Source of the DNA: Schistocerca nitens
Lineage: Eukaryota; Arthropoda; Insecta; Orthoptera; Acrididae
Direction: 5' to 3'
NCBI RefSeq assembly: GCF_023898315.1
Contig: NC_064622.1
Span: 78,750,387 to 78,814,386 of the forward strand
Length of the DNA stretch: 64,000 nt
The notes beneath the pieces are model-generated. The model did no database searches and was not told the origin of the DNA. It saw only the letters and a program-made list of their open reading frames with translations. Shown in pieces: positions 33,629 to 44,248 of the stretch (positions are counted from its first letter, which is position 1; each line of letters starts with the position of its first letter). A program made the position numbers and the translations under genes.

Positions 33629-34306
33629 AGATGGACGAAAAAGTTTATGATTAAAAAGATACCATCTGCGTCGCAAGAGCAGAAAGTATCTTCTCCCGGT
33701 GATAACAATGTTCTTTCCTAAGATATTTCCAGTGTCATCAGTTTTCCGATTGTAAGGGAACTTCAGTATTCATTTATTTAACCTGATCTGATTAGGGGCA
33801 CCAGGCCCTCCCTCTCTTACATCGGGCCACCGTGTCACACATGCTGTTCCTTTTTCACATCGTAGGTTCCTAAGAATTTTTAATATGAGAAATAGCATTA
33901 AAATGATTTGAGTGTCTGAAGTGGAAATGTATGTAAATAACGCTATGAACTAATAAAGTTAATAATGGCAGTACTTATAACTTTGCAGCAACTGCCGCTA
34001 ATAATAATAATAATAATAATAATATTGAAAATAATAACAATAGTGATAGTGGCAGACGTAAAAAGAATTCATAGGTATACAAGGTAGATGTTTTCTGATA
34101 TAGAGAGTCCTGGGGAAAGAAAGCTTAAGGTGTCTGCATCTGCTAAGTATACTGGAAAAAGAGAAAGATCAGGCAGCGAAGGAGGATGTACAAGGGTAAC
34201 GAGTGCGTAGAGGGACAATGTTAATCCATATTGTTGCTTTAGTAGATGCGTCATTAACTGTCTTCTGGCGCTGGAAATTTCATTCAGTTTTCTGATATAA
34301 CTTGTG
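33629..34306. other. Probable old repeat, unclassified
   Basis: The phrase 'caggccctccctctcttaca' near 33800 looks transposon-derived, and the sequence runs on across the SINE at 34318 to about 34700. I cannot assign a family. An (AAT)n tract lies at about 34000-34024. Confidence 0.3.
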
Positions 34307-34317
34307 AGATTATTCCA

Positions 34318-34513
34318 AAAATGGTTCAAATGGCTCTGAGCACTATGCGACTTAACTTCTGAGGTCGTCGCCTAGAACTTAGAACTAATTAAACCTAACT
34401 AACCTAAGGACATCACACACATCCATGTCCGAGGCAGGATTCGAACCTGCGACCGTAGCGGTCGCTCGGTTTCAGACTGCAGCGCCTAGAACCGCACGGC
34501 CACTCCCGCCGGC
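34318..34513 (-). mobile_element. SINE A copy
   Basis: Duplication 'agattattcca' at 34307-34317 and 34514-34524. A small deletion lies in the body where 'gaggtcgtcgcctag' is shorter than other copies. Confidence 0.95.
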
Positions 34514-34524
34514 AGATTATTCCA

Positions 34525-36450
34525 CAGTCGGGTTCTAGTTACTGAGAAGGACTTTGAGAATGTGGCTGAACGATGGAATGGGACAGAAAGGATTTTTCTC
34601 TGCTGGGAACGGGTGTTTCTGCCATGCTGTTCAGATAAGAGCGCTAAGGTCGAGGAGAGATATGAGGGACACTGTTCGTTGATACGGCGTTAGAGAAATC
34701 TGACATATTAAGTCGCTATGATGAGGTCACACCGAAGTTCCCATTGGCTCTTTATTTCCCAAGAACCATTTCAGGGAATGTTCCCTGTGCCTACTCTTTT
34801 CGCCCTAGCGACATTTCTAAGCCATAGTGTGTACGGCCACCAGAGACTTTCTCACGTCATCGGGGCGCTCCGACGTATTCGACCTCATTCGAGACGAATC
34901 GCCTCCGACTGCTCCGTAATTCGAGATGCGGAGCAAATGGAAGGTGGGACACCGGCAGCTGAATATTCAGACGGCTATAAATATTTATTTATCTGGCCCG
35001 CCGAGGGTAGTTGGCCCGGCCGGGGCCACAGCGAGCAGTCACACGCTGTCCTCGGCGGCAGCGCCACACACCAGCAGCCGTAAAAACTGCCGCCGCCGAG
35101 GAATAAAACCTGCGTCTCCGCCCCCGCCTTCGCGAAACAATAAACACTCGCCGGGAGTTTTTCCGACGCGCTCCGGGCCTCCAATAACGAGTCTTATTTC
35201 CAGCCCAGTCCTTTTTCGGCCTCTCCCTTTTCATCGACCTTATTATATTATTTCCCCGTTCGCGCCTGTCTCTCGTTTCCTGTCCGTTTCGTCGTCGCGT
35301 ATTGCGTACGGGAGGGGGAGGGGGGTGGAGGCATTTTGGATCACACTCCCAGCGGGAGCCGCAAAGAGCAATGCCCCGCGGAGGTGCGTTGTCATGTGCG
35401 CGAACGCTCAGACGTGCGTACGTGTGTGTGCGTGTGTTTTTGTGCAAGCGGCAGGCACTTTGTATTGTACATAGCCGTTGCCACCAGCCAGTGACGCGTG
35501 AGAATGCGGCGCGCGTGGGCTCTCGCATGTCCAAGGAAAAGACTGCGGGGGAGTAGAATGACCATAACCTGATGAGGAGGGAAGGGGGACGAAACGACGT
35601 CGACATCCACACGCCTATTCACCGGTGCCTTGGGTACTCACACGTCGTTGACATGCACGCACACACATACGCGCCCAAGTACCCCAGTATGGGCTGGCCG
35701 TTGGGAGGTGCGCGCGTGATTGTAGAAAATGGTGTGCGTACGGGAAGCCGTACGAGGCCGCCGGGTCGGACAGGGTAGGCAGGCAGTTCCGCCGTCGCCT
35801 CTCAAACTGGCAGCGCAACCACGCCTTGGCAGTGATTTTTCCGCGCCTTTGACGCGGCGCGAAGAGAGATGGAACGACGGCGAGGGGAGGAGCGAGCGCG
35901 CGGAAAGGGATTTAATAAGCATCTTCCTGGTTTCGCAGCTCGGAGAGGGAACGCCGCCAAGACAATGGGGAACTGCGGCGGTGTCGCCCGCGGGTAGAGG
36001 TGGGCTTTTTGGCACCCGTTGTCCGACGCCGCCGTTCCGACAAGTCTTTGGCGTCCGCGGGAACGACAAGCCCTTAGAGGCGGTTTTTCGCAGGCGCCGG
36101 CCGACAAGTCTCCGTCCGGCCGGTTCTTTTCTTGTGACGTGACGCGAGGCCCGGTGCGTTGTGTGACGCCGCGAGCGTTGCTGGCTGGCGGTGATCAGCT
36201 GCCTCGCGGCGGCCGGAAGTGATACTGGCAGACGTGGTGGGAGGGGAAAAAATCCGCGGCGATGGGGCTGGGGCGGGGGGAGAGAGAGACGGCGGGGGTG
36301 CCGCCGACGCCGACAGAGGTGTCTGCTCTGGTTAACGTCCCACGTTTCCGCCCACACCCTGGCACCAGCTCGGTCACGCACTTCCCCGGTCCATACACAC
36401 TCCATACACACACACAGCGAAAGGCAGAAAGGGGGGAGGGGGCGGGGGAA
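34525..36450. other. Largest GC-rich region
   Basis: From about 34850 to 36450 the DNA is CpG-rich with few AT islands; one is 'tataaatatttatttatctg' near 34976. Several long frames on both strands (for example 34989-35612 and 35638-36528, minus) are Arg/Pro/Ala-rich translations of GC-rich sequence plus CA/CG repeats, without domains. A 5' exon or promoter could hide here, but I cannot support one. Confidence 0.45.
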
Positions 36451-36451
36451 C

Positions 36452-36458
36452 AAACAAA

Positions 36459-36495
<37 letters not shown>

Positions 36496-36521
36496 GCGCG
36501 CGCGCGCGCGCGCGCGCGCGC
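36452..36521 (+). repeat. (CAAA)n-(CA)n-(CG)n compound repeat
   Basis: Short CAAA units, then about 30 bp of CA, then about 27 bp of pure CG (36495-36521). Confidence 0.95.
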
Positions 36522-36597
36522 TTTCCACAATTTCAACAGAAATGTTTGTAATTTTTCTTTAGGCTGTCTAGCACAATCCGATTTCATCCTCCATACC

Positions 36598-36761
36598 CAT
36601 GGAGTGTGCGGCTGGTCCCGGCGGAGGTTCGAGCCCTCCCTCGGGCATGGCTGTGTGTGTTTGTCCTTAGGATAATTTAGGTTAAGTTGTGTACGCTTAG
36701 GGACTGATAACCTGAGCAGTTAGGTCGCATAAGATTTCACACACATTTGAACATTTTTGAA
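36598..36761 (+). mobile_element. SINE C copy, 5'-truncated
   Basis: Begins inside the head ('ggagtgtgcggctggtcccg') and is otherwise complete. Duplication 'catcctccatacc' at 36585-36597 and 36762-36774. Confidence 0.93.
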
Positions 36762-36892
36762 CATCCTCCATACCCGCTATCAAGTGATCAAGATGTACAG
36801 ATAACTTATAAGAAAGAATATGAAATCAATATGTTTATAATTATTCTGTCGATTCTGATCATATGATTAGTACAATTTTATGGCAGTGTTTC

Positions 36893-37118
36893 CAGAATGA
36901 GATTTTCACTCTGCAGCGGAGTGTGTGCTGATATGAAACTTCCTGACAGATTAAAACTGTGTGCCGGATCTTTGCCTTTCGCGGAGACGAGGAACTGGCT
37001 GTGAAGGCGGGTCGTGAGTCGTGTTTGGGTAGCTCAGATGGTAGAGCTCTTGCCCGCGAAATGCAAAGGTCCCGAGTTCGAGTCTCGGTCCGGCACACAG
37101 TTTTAATGTGTCAGGAAG
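36893..37118 (+). mobile_element. SINE H copy with tRNA-like unit inside an inverted repeat
   Basis: Flanked by a 16-bp duplication with one mismatch (36877-36892, 37119-37134). Near the left end 'aacttcctgacagattaaaa' with 'ctgtgtgccgga' is repeated inverted at the right end ('tccggcacacagttttaatg'). Between them lies a good tRNA-like unit (about 37025-37095): box A 'gtagctcagatggtagagc', box B 'gagttcgagtctcggtc'. A true tRNA gene is unlikely because several degraded copies of the same unit occur here, each in this repeat context. Confidence 0.85.
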
Positions 37119-37408
37119 TTTTATGGAAGTGTTTTTGCGCAACTGAAATCTCAGAGGCGTTATACCGGGTGATCAAAAAGTCAGTATAAATTTGAAAACT
37201 GAATAAATCACGGAATAATGTAGATAGAGAGGTACAAACTGACACACATGCGCGGAATGACATGGGGTTTTATTAGAACCAAAAAAATACAAACGTTCAA
37301 AAAATGCCCGACAGATGGCGCTTCATCTGGTCAGAATAGCAATAATTAGCATAACAAAGTAAGACAAAGCAAAGATGATGTTCTTTACAGGAAATGCCCA
37401 ATATGTCC

Positions 37409-37624
37409 GCAGCTCGTGGTCGTGCGGTAGCGTTCTCGCTTCCCACACCCGGGTTCCCGGGTTCGATTCCCGGCGGGGTCAGGGATTTTCTCTGCCTCGT
37501 GATGACTGGGTGTTATGTGATGTCCTTACGTTAGTTAGGTTTAAGTAGTTCTAAGTTCTAGGGGACTGATGACCATAGATGTTGAGTCCCATAGTGCTCA
37601 GAGCCATTAGAACCATTTTCATCC
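37409..37624 (+). mobile_element. SINE B inside the mariner-like element
   Basis: The 17-bp duplication 'aaatgc(c/t)caatatgtcc' (37392-37408, 37625-37641) is transposon sequence, so the SINE arrived after the transposon. Confidence 0.95.
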
Positions 37625-37911
37625 AAATGCTCAATATGTCCACCATCATTCCTCAACAATAGCTGTAGTCGAGGAATAATGTTGTGTACAGCACTGTAAA
37701 GCATGTCCGGAGTTATGGTGAAGCATTAGCGTCGGATGTTGTCTTTCAGCATCCCTAGAGATGTCGGTCGATCACGATACACTTGCGACTTTAGGTAACC
37801 CCAAAGCCAATAATCGCACGGACTGAGGTCTGGGGACCTGGGAGGCCAAGCATGACGAAAGTGGCGGCTGAGCACACGATCATCACCAAACGACGCCCAC
37901 CTGTCAGACAT
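37625..37911 (-). pseudogene. Transposase C-terminal remnant of the mariner-like element
   Basis: The minus frame 37726-37911 contains HAWPPRSPDLSPCDYWLWGY followed by LKSQVYRDRPTSL, the last catalytic motif of a Tc1/mariner-superfamily transposase (…SPDL(S/T)PCD…). Downstream codons continue in broken frames toward a GGHIEH-like end. The N-terminal domain and the first two catalytic Asp residues are gone. Confidence 0.85.
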
Positions 37912-38061
37912 TTTGTGAACTTTGTTTTTATTTTTTTTGTTGTTGTTCTAATTAAACCCCATGTCATTCCAAGCATGTGTGTCAACTTTTACTTTTCTAT
38001 CTACATTATTCCGTGGTTTATTAAGTTTTCAAATTTATACTGACTTTTTGATCACCCGGTA

Positions 38062-38756
38062 CATTTTCATCTTCATGTGCATCCCAGATCTAAAAAGTAA
38101 TACAATAAAAAATGCTCGTTGCACGTTAGACTAGTAGGGCACGTTTGTGGCATCGAGAACGCACATTTCCATCTTCCCTGCTTCTGCAAATGTAAGTAAC
38201 ATTTTTGCGTCGGCTCGTCAGTCTCAGCCATGTGACATTCACCGCTCCACTATACTTTTCCCTGTGCATTACGGTCTGCTGTGCACATACACATGTTTTC
38301 TATCCACTACTCACCTTCCTTTATTGCGTCGTCTCAGTGCTTTCTTATATCAGAGAACTTTGCCACTCTGCCACCCATCCGTATTGCTCGTGGAGAGAAT
38401 GTAAGCGTCGCGCGGCAGATGGCGCCAGCGGCGCGTGTCGCCTGCAGACTACGTGCTCGCGAGAGCCGAGATTTGTCGCTTATCAGCGCGCCCCGCCCAC
38501 GCCCGGCGCCCTAAAAATATGGCGCCCGCAGCGATTGCCGGTCTCCGGTCGCGCTGCCGTTATCTGTCGCCCCCACGCGGCTCCCATCGCTGCTTGCTCC
38601 ATTGTTCTCTCCGCGAGCTGTGGAGGCTCTCGATATTGCCCTCCGTTTCCGTAACACTTGTTGCTCACACCAAGCGACACTGTGCTCAACTCGACGGATT
38701 CCTGCTGCAGAAGAAACTGGTTCGGTCCGCTGTCTGGCAGTTCCTGTTTAATCATA
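38062..38756. other. Unique DNA with GC-rich patch
   Basis: CpG-rich at about 38400-38660, containing 'cctaaaaatatggcgcccgc'. No gene recognised. Confidence 0.4.
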
Positions 38757-39060
38757 CAATGAAGGCTTTCACGACCGGATGGTACAGTTGTTGATAATTC
38801 TTCCGTGTTATATGGCCGTGGTCCATGGAATTCTTCTATTCCTAACGTTTCGTCCAATATTACAGTCGGCAGGACTCAGCAGGACCAGCCATACCTCTGA
38901 CGATGTCCAACGTTTCGTCCAATATTACAGTCGGCAGGACTCAGCAGGACCAGCCATACCTCTGACGATGTCCAACGTAGTATTGGTCGAAACGTTAGGA
39001 ACAGAAGAATTCCATGGACGACGGCCATATAACCCGGAACAATTATCAACAGCAGTTCCT
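38757..39060. mobile_element. Fold-back (hairpin) repeat element, copy 1
   Basis: Arms at 38790-38855 and 38985-39050 (66 bp each) are inverted and nearly identical ('atatggccgt', 'ccatggaattcttct', 'cctaacgtttcg'). The loop contains an exact 65-bp tandem duplication. A diverged relative lies at 55937-56205 with the same lead sequence 'atgaaggctttcacgac'. No coding capacity, so any movement would be non-autonomous. Confidence 0.75.
38844..38973 (+). repeat. Exact 65-bp tandem duplication
   Basis: Units 38844-38908 and 38909-38973 show no mismatch, so the duplication is recent relative to the element. Confidence 0.95.
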
Positions 39061-39157
39061 GTTTACTTCAGTCATTCGGACTACTAAACTACCTTAGGAC
39101 AATGTCGAGATCGTTCTGTCAGGAAGGTCACAGATGATTCCAATGATAGTACTTTCC

Positions 39158-39346
39158 GCCGACCGGCGTGACCGAGCGGTTCTAGGCGTTACAGTCTGGA
39201 ACCGCGCGACCGCTACGGTCGCAGGTTCGAATCCTGCCCCGGGCATGGATGTGTGTGATGTCCTTAGGTTAGTTAGGTTTAAGTAGTTCTAAGTTCTAGG
39301 GGACTGATGACCTCAGAAGTTAAGTCCCATAGTGCTCAGAGCCATT
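39158..39346 (+). mobile_element. SINE A copy
   Basis: Duplication 'tgatagtactttcc' at 39144-39157 and 39347-39360. The last bases of the usual tail ('gaaccattt') are missing. Confidence 0.95.
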
Positions 39347-39360
39347 TGATAGTACTTTCC

Positions 39361-39817
39361 ACCTCACCTAGAACCCCATTTGTTACGGGGCGGTCTTCGA
39401 TGGGACATTGGAAAAAGAAAGACTTATTGTAACACTACAGTGTCACAATGCATTTGCAGCATGGAACCAAATAACTCCACCGAAATAAGCTCAAGGTATC
39501 GCAAACGCGTCCTTTCAGACTACGCTGCAACTTGACGAATTTCGGTGGAATGAACGATTTCTTGCAAGTACAAGTGCGTGTCATTGGTATCTTAAACATA
39601 ATTACCATTATTACCCGTCAATCAACATTGACGCTTTCAGCATTCGCTCCAAAGTATCGGCGGGGGTTTACTTTGGAAACAGGCGGAAAAATTCATGTCG
39701 CACTGAATTAGATATCTGTCGAAACATGATACAATCAGATGTGCACTGGACCATGAGGATTGGCTACGCGATTGCTTACACCGACTCGCGCCCTTTGTGA
39801 TCCACCCGATTTGCCTT
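39361..39817. other. Unrecognised DNA
   Basis: No gene or repeat family seen. Confidence 0.35.
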
Positions 39818-39832
39818 CGGCTCGTCATCTAA

Positions 39833-40057
39833 AAAATAAATAAATAAATAAATAAATAAAAATAATAGTTCAAATGGCTCTGAGCACTATGGGACTTAAC
39901 TGCTGAGGTCATCAATCCCCTAGAACTTAGAGCTACTTAAACCTAACTAACCTAAGGACATCACACACATCCATGCCCGAGGCACGATTCGAACCTGCGA
40001 CCGTAGCGGTCGCTCGGTTCCAGACTGTAGCGCCTACAACCGCTCGGTCACGCCGGC
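39833..40057 (-). mobile_element. SINE A copy with (AAAT)n tail
   Basis: Duplication 'cggctcgtcatctaa' at 39818-39832 and 40058-40072. On the + strand an (AAAT)n array lies between the left duplication and the SINE 3' end; it is part of the insertion, so the tail is T-rich in SINE orientation. Confidence 0.93.
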
Positions 40058-40072
40058 CGGCTCGTCATCTAA

Positions 40073-41357
40073 TTTCTTTGGTCACAAACGGGCGAGCGAA
40101 CATTCGCATTCCCCACTCTTCACCGTCTCTTTCTACACTTTGTAAGAAAATCCTTATGTGTTGTTGGATTGCACTGTGATACCAGTCGTAGGATTAACTG
40201 CGTTCCACTGGCTGCAGCAGATCTATCTGCTTCAGTTTAGTGAGTTCTCGCCATGTTTCTCCGAGTTTTCTTCATAGATTACGGTACATTCACTGAAGAT
40301 GTAAACGAACTTTGCACTTTTTGGCCCAATTCTGTCAACAAATTGCTTACATACATTTCAGTGTACAGCTTATACAGTGTATTTCCTACAAACAAACCAG
40401 ATACAAGAAATTAATTAAAAGATTACGGGAGAGAGAAATAAATGTTGCTCCTCTGCACAGTGGGCGGTGTGAACATCGCAGTGGTTCACTACGCATGGTC
40501 CTGTTGCAGGTGGTACGTATGTGTTTAAGTCGTTGCACTGACTCACCCAGCCAATTATACTGCAGCTACTGTTTCACGCGGAAATGGAACCTCAGCGCGC
40601 TTGCCATTTTGCACGTTAATGATTACCGGAAATGAAAGAAGGTACTGGTGACAAATAAATCGTATGAGCAACTAGGGATCGAACCACGAGTTACAGTCTC
40701 ACAAGTTGTCATATAAAGTTCATAATGTTGTTATGAAATATGGCCAGTTACCATTCCCGCGTCACATGTCAGGCGAAACCAGTAGATTCCGCGAAGTAAT
40801 CACTGGCGCCGTACTGCAGTCGTAACGCTGTGACTCATACGAGTCCTTCTGCGCAGTTCGCAAATGGGTCGAAGTGTCGATAGGCGTATCGACAGGCCGG
40901 GAGCGCAGCGGTGAAGTCAGCCGGTCGGCCGGCGGCTCAGCTGACGCTGATTCACGCGGGCCCAGCCTGAGTCACGGGGCGCGCACCAGAGGTCGCGCCG
41001 AGCGCCGCTCGCGACTTGACCGCGCGCCACGGCAGCGCCTCGCGCTCGCGAATTCGCAGCCAGGGTGCTCTGCCGTCCCGTCCCGCGCTGCGCCGCTCCC
41101 CCTCCACACCTCTTTCTCCCTCGCCGAGCAGCTTGCACTCGCGAGATATGAACCAAGAGCTTTATTCTCTACCCAGTCAGAATATTTTTCTACACAACTC
41201 ACGCTCGTGTGCTCGGGCACTAGTGCAAACTGAACCAAAATTTCTTTATACCATACCATCCTGACAGTACGTATCTGAAACATTATCTGATCGCACGTAT
41301 TCTTTGCAGACTTTGTCCTTGTTATCTTCCGTTTGCTAGGTTATAAGCCGTCTGTCT
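40073..41357. other. Unique DNA with GC-rich patch
   Basis: CpG-rich at about 40850-41140. The 40874-41233 frame is Arg/Ser-rich without a domain. Confidence 0.4.
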
Positions 41358-41369
41358 GACAATTTCAGC

Positions 41370-41758
41370 GCCGGCCGGCGTGACCGAGCGGTTCTAGGCG
41401 CTACAGTCTGGAACCGCGCGACCGCTACGGTCGCAGGTTCGAATCCTGCCCCGGGCATGGATGTGTGTGATGTCCTTAGGTTAGTTAGGTTTAAGTAGTT
41501 CTAAGTTCTAGGGGACTCATGACCTCAGAAGTTAAAGGCGCTGCAGTCTGGAACCGCAAGACCGCTACGGTCGCAGGTTCGAATCCTGCCTCGGGCATGG
41601 ATGTTTGTGATGTCCTTAGGTTAGTTAGGTTTAACTAGTTCTAAGTTCTAGGGGACTAATAACCTCAGCAGTTGAGTCCCATAGTGCTCAGAGCCATTTG
41701 AACCATTTGAACCTCAGAAGTTAAGTCCCATAGTGCTCAGAGCCATTTGAACCATTTT
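41370..41758 (+). mobile_element. SINE A copy, interrupted by a SINE A2
   Basis: Outer duplication 'ga(c/g)aatttcagc' at 41358-41369 and 41759-41770. Body continues at 41725-41758. Confidence 0.95.
41536..41710 (+). mobile_element. SINE A2 nested in SINE A, 5'-truncated
   Basis: The 14-bp duplication 'acctcagaagttaa' at 41522-41535 and 41711-41724 is outer-SINE sequence. Starts inside the head at 'aggcgctgcagtctgg'. Carries the A2 variants 'ccgcaagacc', 'ggatgtttgtg', 'tttaactagtt' and 'gactaat'. Confidence 0.95.
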
Positions 41759-41770
41759 GAGAATTTCAGC

Positions 41771-42430
41771 CAGTTTCTGTCTTGATGGTAGCTTTGGCTT
41801 TCTTAAGTTATTTCTCATATCAACGACTGAAGCTTTCAGTCTGTGGATGGGCCCAGGGTTACCTATTGTTGCTTTACACCTCCTTTACCTACGGAAATTT
41901 TGCTTTAGTATGAAAAACCCCTATGCACTCGGAATTTTATTATGCATATTCAACTGTCTCTCCCGCATGCAACTGCCGGGGTGGGTTGTTCCACAGGTTG
42001 AAAGAAGGCAGCAGTTCCATCACAAAAGACCGTATGTCATAAGGTTCTATGGTATTCAAAATATCCTTCGTACTGGTTACAATGCTACCGGTTAGCCTGG
42101 CTCGCCTTTCTGTGTGCCTAGTCAGTTCTTGTCAGAAAGCTGTGACTTTATTTCCGTTGGTGTTTGTTGGACATAGTGAACAGTGACACAGCATCTCTCA
42201 AGGTACTGAGTTAACGGCTTATCTGTTTCGAGTAGATCAATGCTTGTCTAGTGTAATATTGTATCACATTCTGATTGTAGGTGATATGAAGATAAGAGGA
42301 AGAGACAGCGTCAGAGTCAGTGCTGCCACGTAGCCTAATTACGTGGGATACATTCAAGAAGATCGGAATCCAGTCCCCGTTGGGACATCCAGAATTACAA
42401 GGTCTTCCATGGCTTCTCTAAACTCGCTTA
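41771..42430. other. Unrecognised DNA
   Basis: No family recognised. The 112-codon frame at 41757-42095 begins in SINE sequence and shows no domain. Confidence 0.35.
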
Positions 42431-42570
42431 ATGGAAATTCCGGCATGGTTCCCTCGAGAAAAACACGACAGATTCCCTTCTCTGTCACCCCGCAATACGA
42501 GTAGGTGCTCCGTCTGCGATTGCCTCGTCATCGAGGGAAAGTTAAACCCCAACCTTCCTTCCTTCCTTTG
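42431..42570 (+). mobile_element. SINE E 3' fragment
   Basis: 'ccggcatggttccctcgaga', 'gctccgtctgcgattgcctc' and 'gtcatcgagggaaagttaaa' match the 3' half of the SINE E pattern, whose relative at 54833 reads 'tgctccgtctctaatgactt'. Confidence 0.55.
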
Positions 42571-42854
42571 TTCCGGAGTTGCTCGAGTGAAAACGCCGAG
42601 TTCGACATACTCGTCCTACTGGCGGTTCACCAACAACGTGCCTCCACTCCAAGAAGGATGGGTTGTTACGGTGCAGTTTACTCTTCAGAAATTATACGCC
42701 ACCATCTGCCAGCTCGGTACCGTCTGAGCGAACATTATTTTCCCTACTTACAGGATTAAAACAGACTCGTGCTGAGTCTAGTTCCATTAGAAAATGGTGC
42801 GTTAGTGACCTCAGATATGAAGGGAGACGACACAATACAAGTGGGTCACCCTTT

Positions 42855-42985
42855 CAGAATGCCGTTTCACTCTGCAGCGGAGAGTGTGCAGCTTTGAAAC
42901 TTCCCGGCAGGTTAAATCTGTGAGACGAATCCAGAACCTAACCTTTTGCGGTCAGTGCTACTACCGACTGAGCCAGAGGTAGTCA
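42855..42985 (+). mobile_element. SINE H fragment
   Basis: 'tcactctgcagcggagagtg', 'gaaacttcccggcaggttaa' and a degraded complement of the tRNA-like unit ('ctaccgactgagccagag'). Confidence 0.6.
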
Positions 42986-43149
42986 ACCTTTCTTAAGAAA
43001 CGCCTACTTCTGTATCTCTGTTAGTAGTAAAACTTTCTAGTCGCCACTGGTTCCTCAGTGATGGTGATTTATGAAGGAGATACTTTACAAAATTTATAAG
43101 GCAGAATTACTGCAAGTCACTTACAAAATACTCTGTCAGAAATTTATGA

Positions 43150-43351
43150 GCCGGTCGTGGTGGCCGAGCGGTTCTAGGCGCTTCAGTCCGGAACCGCACG
43201 ACTGCTACGGTCGCAGGTTCGAATCCTGCCTCGGGCATGGATGTGTGTGACGTCCTTAGGTTAGTTGGGTTTAAGTAGTTCTAAGTTCTAGGGGACTGAT
43301 GACCTAAGATGTTGAGTCCCACAGTGCTCAGAGCCATTTGATCCATTTTTG
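43150..43351 (+). mobile_element. SINE A copy
   Basis: Duplication 'agaaatttatga' at 43138-43149 and 43352-43363. Confidence 0.95.
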
Positions 43352-43443
43352 AGAAATTTATGAAAACCTAATAAAAATATTTTTAAGACCCCTTCACCTA
43401 CTGCCGCCCACCGTGAAACCTGGAACGCCAGCCAGTGGACGGT

Positions 43444-43742
43444 TCAAATGTTCAAATGTGCGTGAAATCTTATGGGACTTAACTGCTAAGGTCATCAGTG
43501 CCTAAGCTTACACACTACTTAACCTAAATTATCCTAAGGACAAACACACACACCCATGGCCGAGGGAGGACTCGAACCTCCGCTTTCTTTTTTTTAATCG
43601 TTGGGTTTGGTCGTTGCGGACGTCACGTGACATCCGTTAAAGTTCGTTTGTTGATCCTTCCACTCAGTTTTTTTATTACCGAGGCCAACCGTCACTCTGA
43701 CCGAACACGCTGAGGTATACCGCTCGGCTAATTCCGCGCGGC
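43444..43742 (-). mobile_element. Composite SINE: F-like 5' unit fused to truncated SINE C
   Basis: In its own direction the first unit starts 'gccgcgcggaattagccgag' (complement of 43742 leftward), reads 'ctcagcgtgttcggtcagag', 'gacgtccgc' and ends in an A-rich run (about 43586-43597). It is followed directly by SINE C from 'gcggaggttcgagtcctccc' to 'catttgaacatttg'. One 10-bp duplication 'ag(t/c)ggacggt' (43434-43443, 43743-43752) flanks the pair, with none visible at the junction. Confidence 0.75.
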
Positions 43743-43752
43743 AGCGGACGGT

Positions 43753-43825
43753 AAAGACTCACGACCCATAAGACGCAGGGTTACTGGTTCGAATCCTGGT
43801 CCGACACATAGTTTTAATGGGGCTA
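43753..43825 (+). mobile_element. tRNA-like repeat fragment (SINE H-like tail)
   Basis: 'ggttactggttcgaatcctg' with 'gtccgacacatagttttaat' resembles the box B and tail of SINE H. It is too short and unpaired for a tRNA gene. Confidence 0.45.
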
Positions 43826-44209
43826 ACCCTTTCCTGCCATCGCATCGTATTTTAGAATAATGTCTAACGAGCTGCCTACCGTTAATGTTTACAAATTAAA
43901 ACAAGAAGGCGTTTGCCCATCAAACTTTGTGAGCTAATTTTGCCGGTCCATAGGTCGTTGTTTGGAATTGCGTTCGTGAGTCATGCTGTCCACTCGCGGG
44001 GGAAACAGCCACGTGGCGATAGAGCTGAGCGGAGATTCCGCTATCGCGACGGGGGTTACCTGTTACTGTGCGGCGGGCAGCCTCGCCTCGCCTCGGCCAT
44101 TAGTCGCCAGCCGGTCGCGCCGATCACGAACGGTCGCGTGCAGTGCGGCCTCTGGCCTGCCACCGCGGTATTGGGACGCGCTGACTCACTGCCTAGCGTC
44201 AGCAGGCAG

Positions 44210-44248
<39 letters not shown>

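Larger units (their letters stand above)
37165..38059 (-). mobile_element. Mariner-like element with about 110-bp inverted repeats, internally deleted, hosting a SINE B
   Basis: The ends are long imperfect inverted repeats: CCGGGTGATCAAAAAGTCAG from 37165, and the same read inward from 38059. They stay similar for about 110 bp, to 'gacatggggttt'. TA flanks at 37163-37164 and 38060-38061. Without the SINE the element is about 660-680 bp, too short for a full transposase. Confidence 0.93.

Noticed and set aside
34989..36528. Long minus-strand frames of 207 and 296 codons
   Set aside because: Compositional: GC-rich DNA has few stops, frames are open on both strands, and the N-terminus of the longer one is a translated CA/CG repeat. 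No domain or splice context.
37020..37096. Apparent tRNA gene with good A and B boxes
   Set aside because: It lies inside SINE H with target duplications, and degraded copies of the same unit occur at 31450, 42950 and 59470. A repeat explains it better than a tRNA gene.
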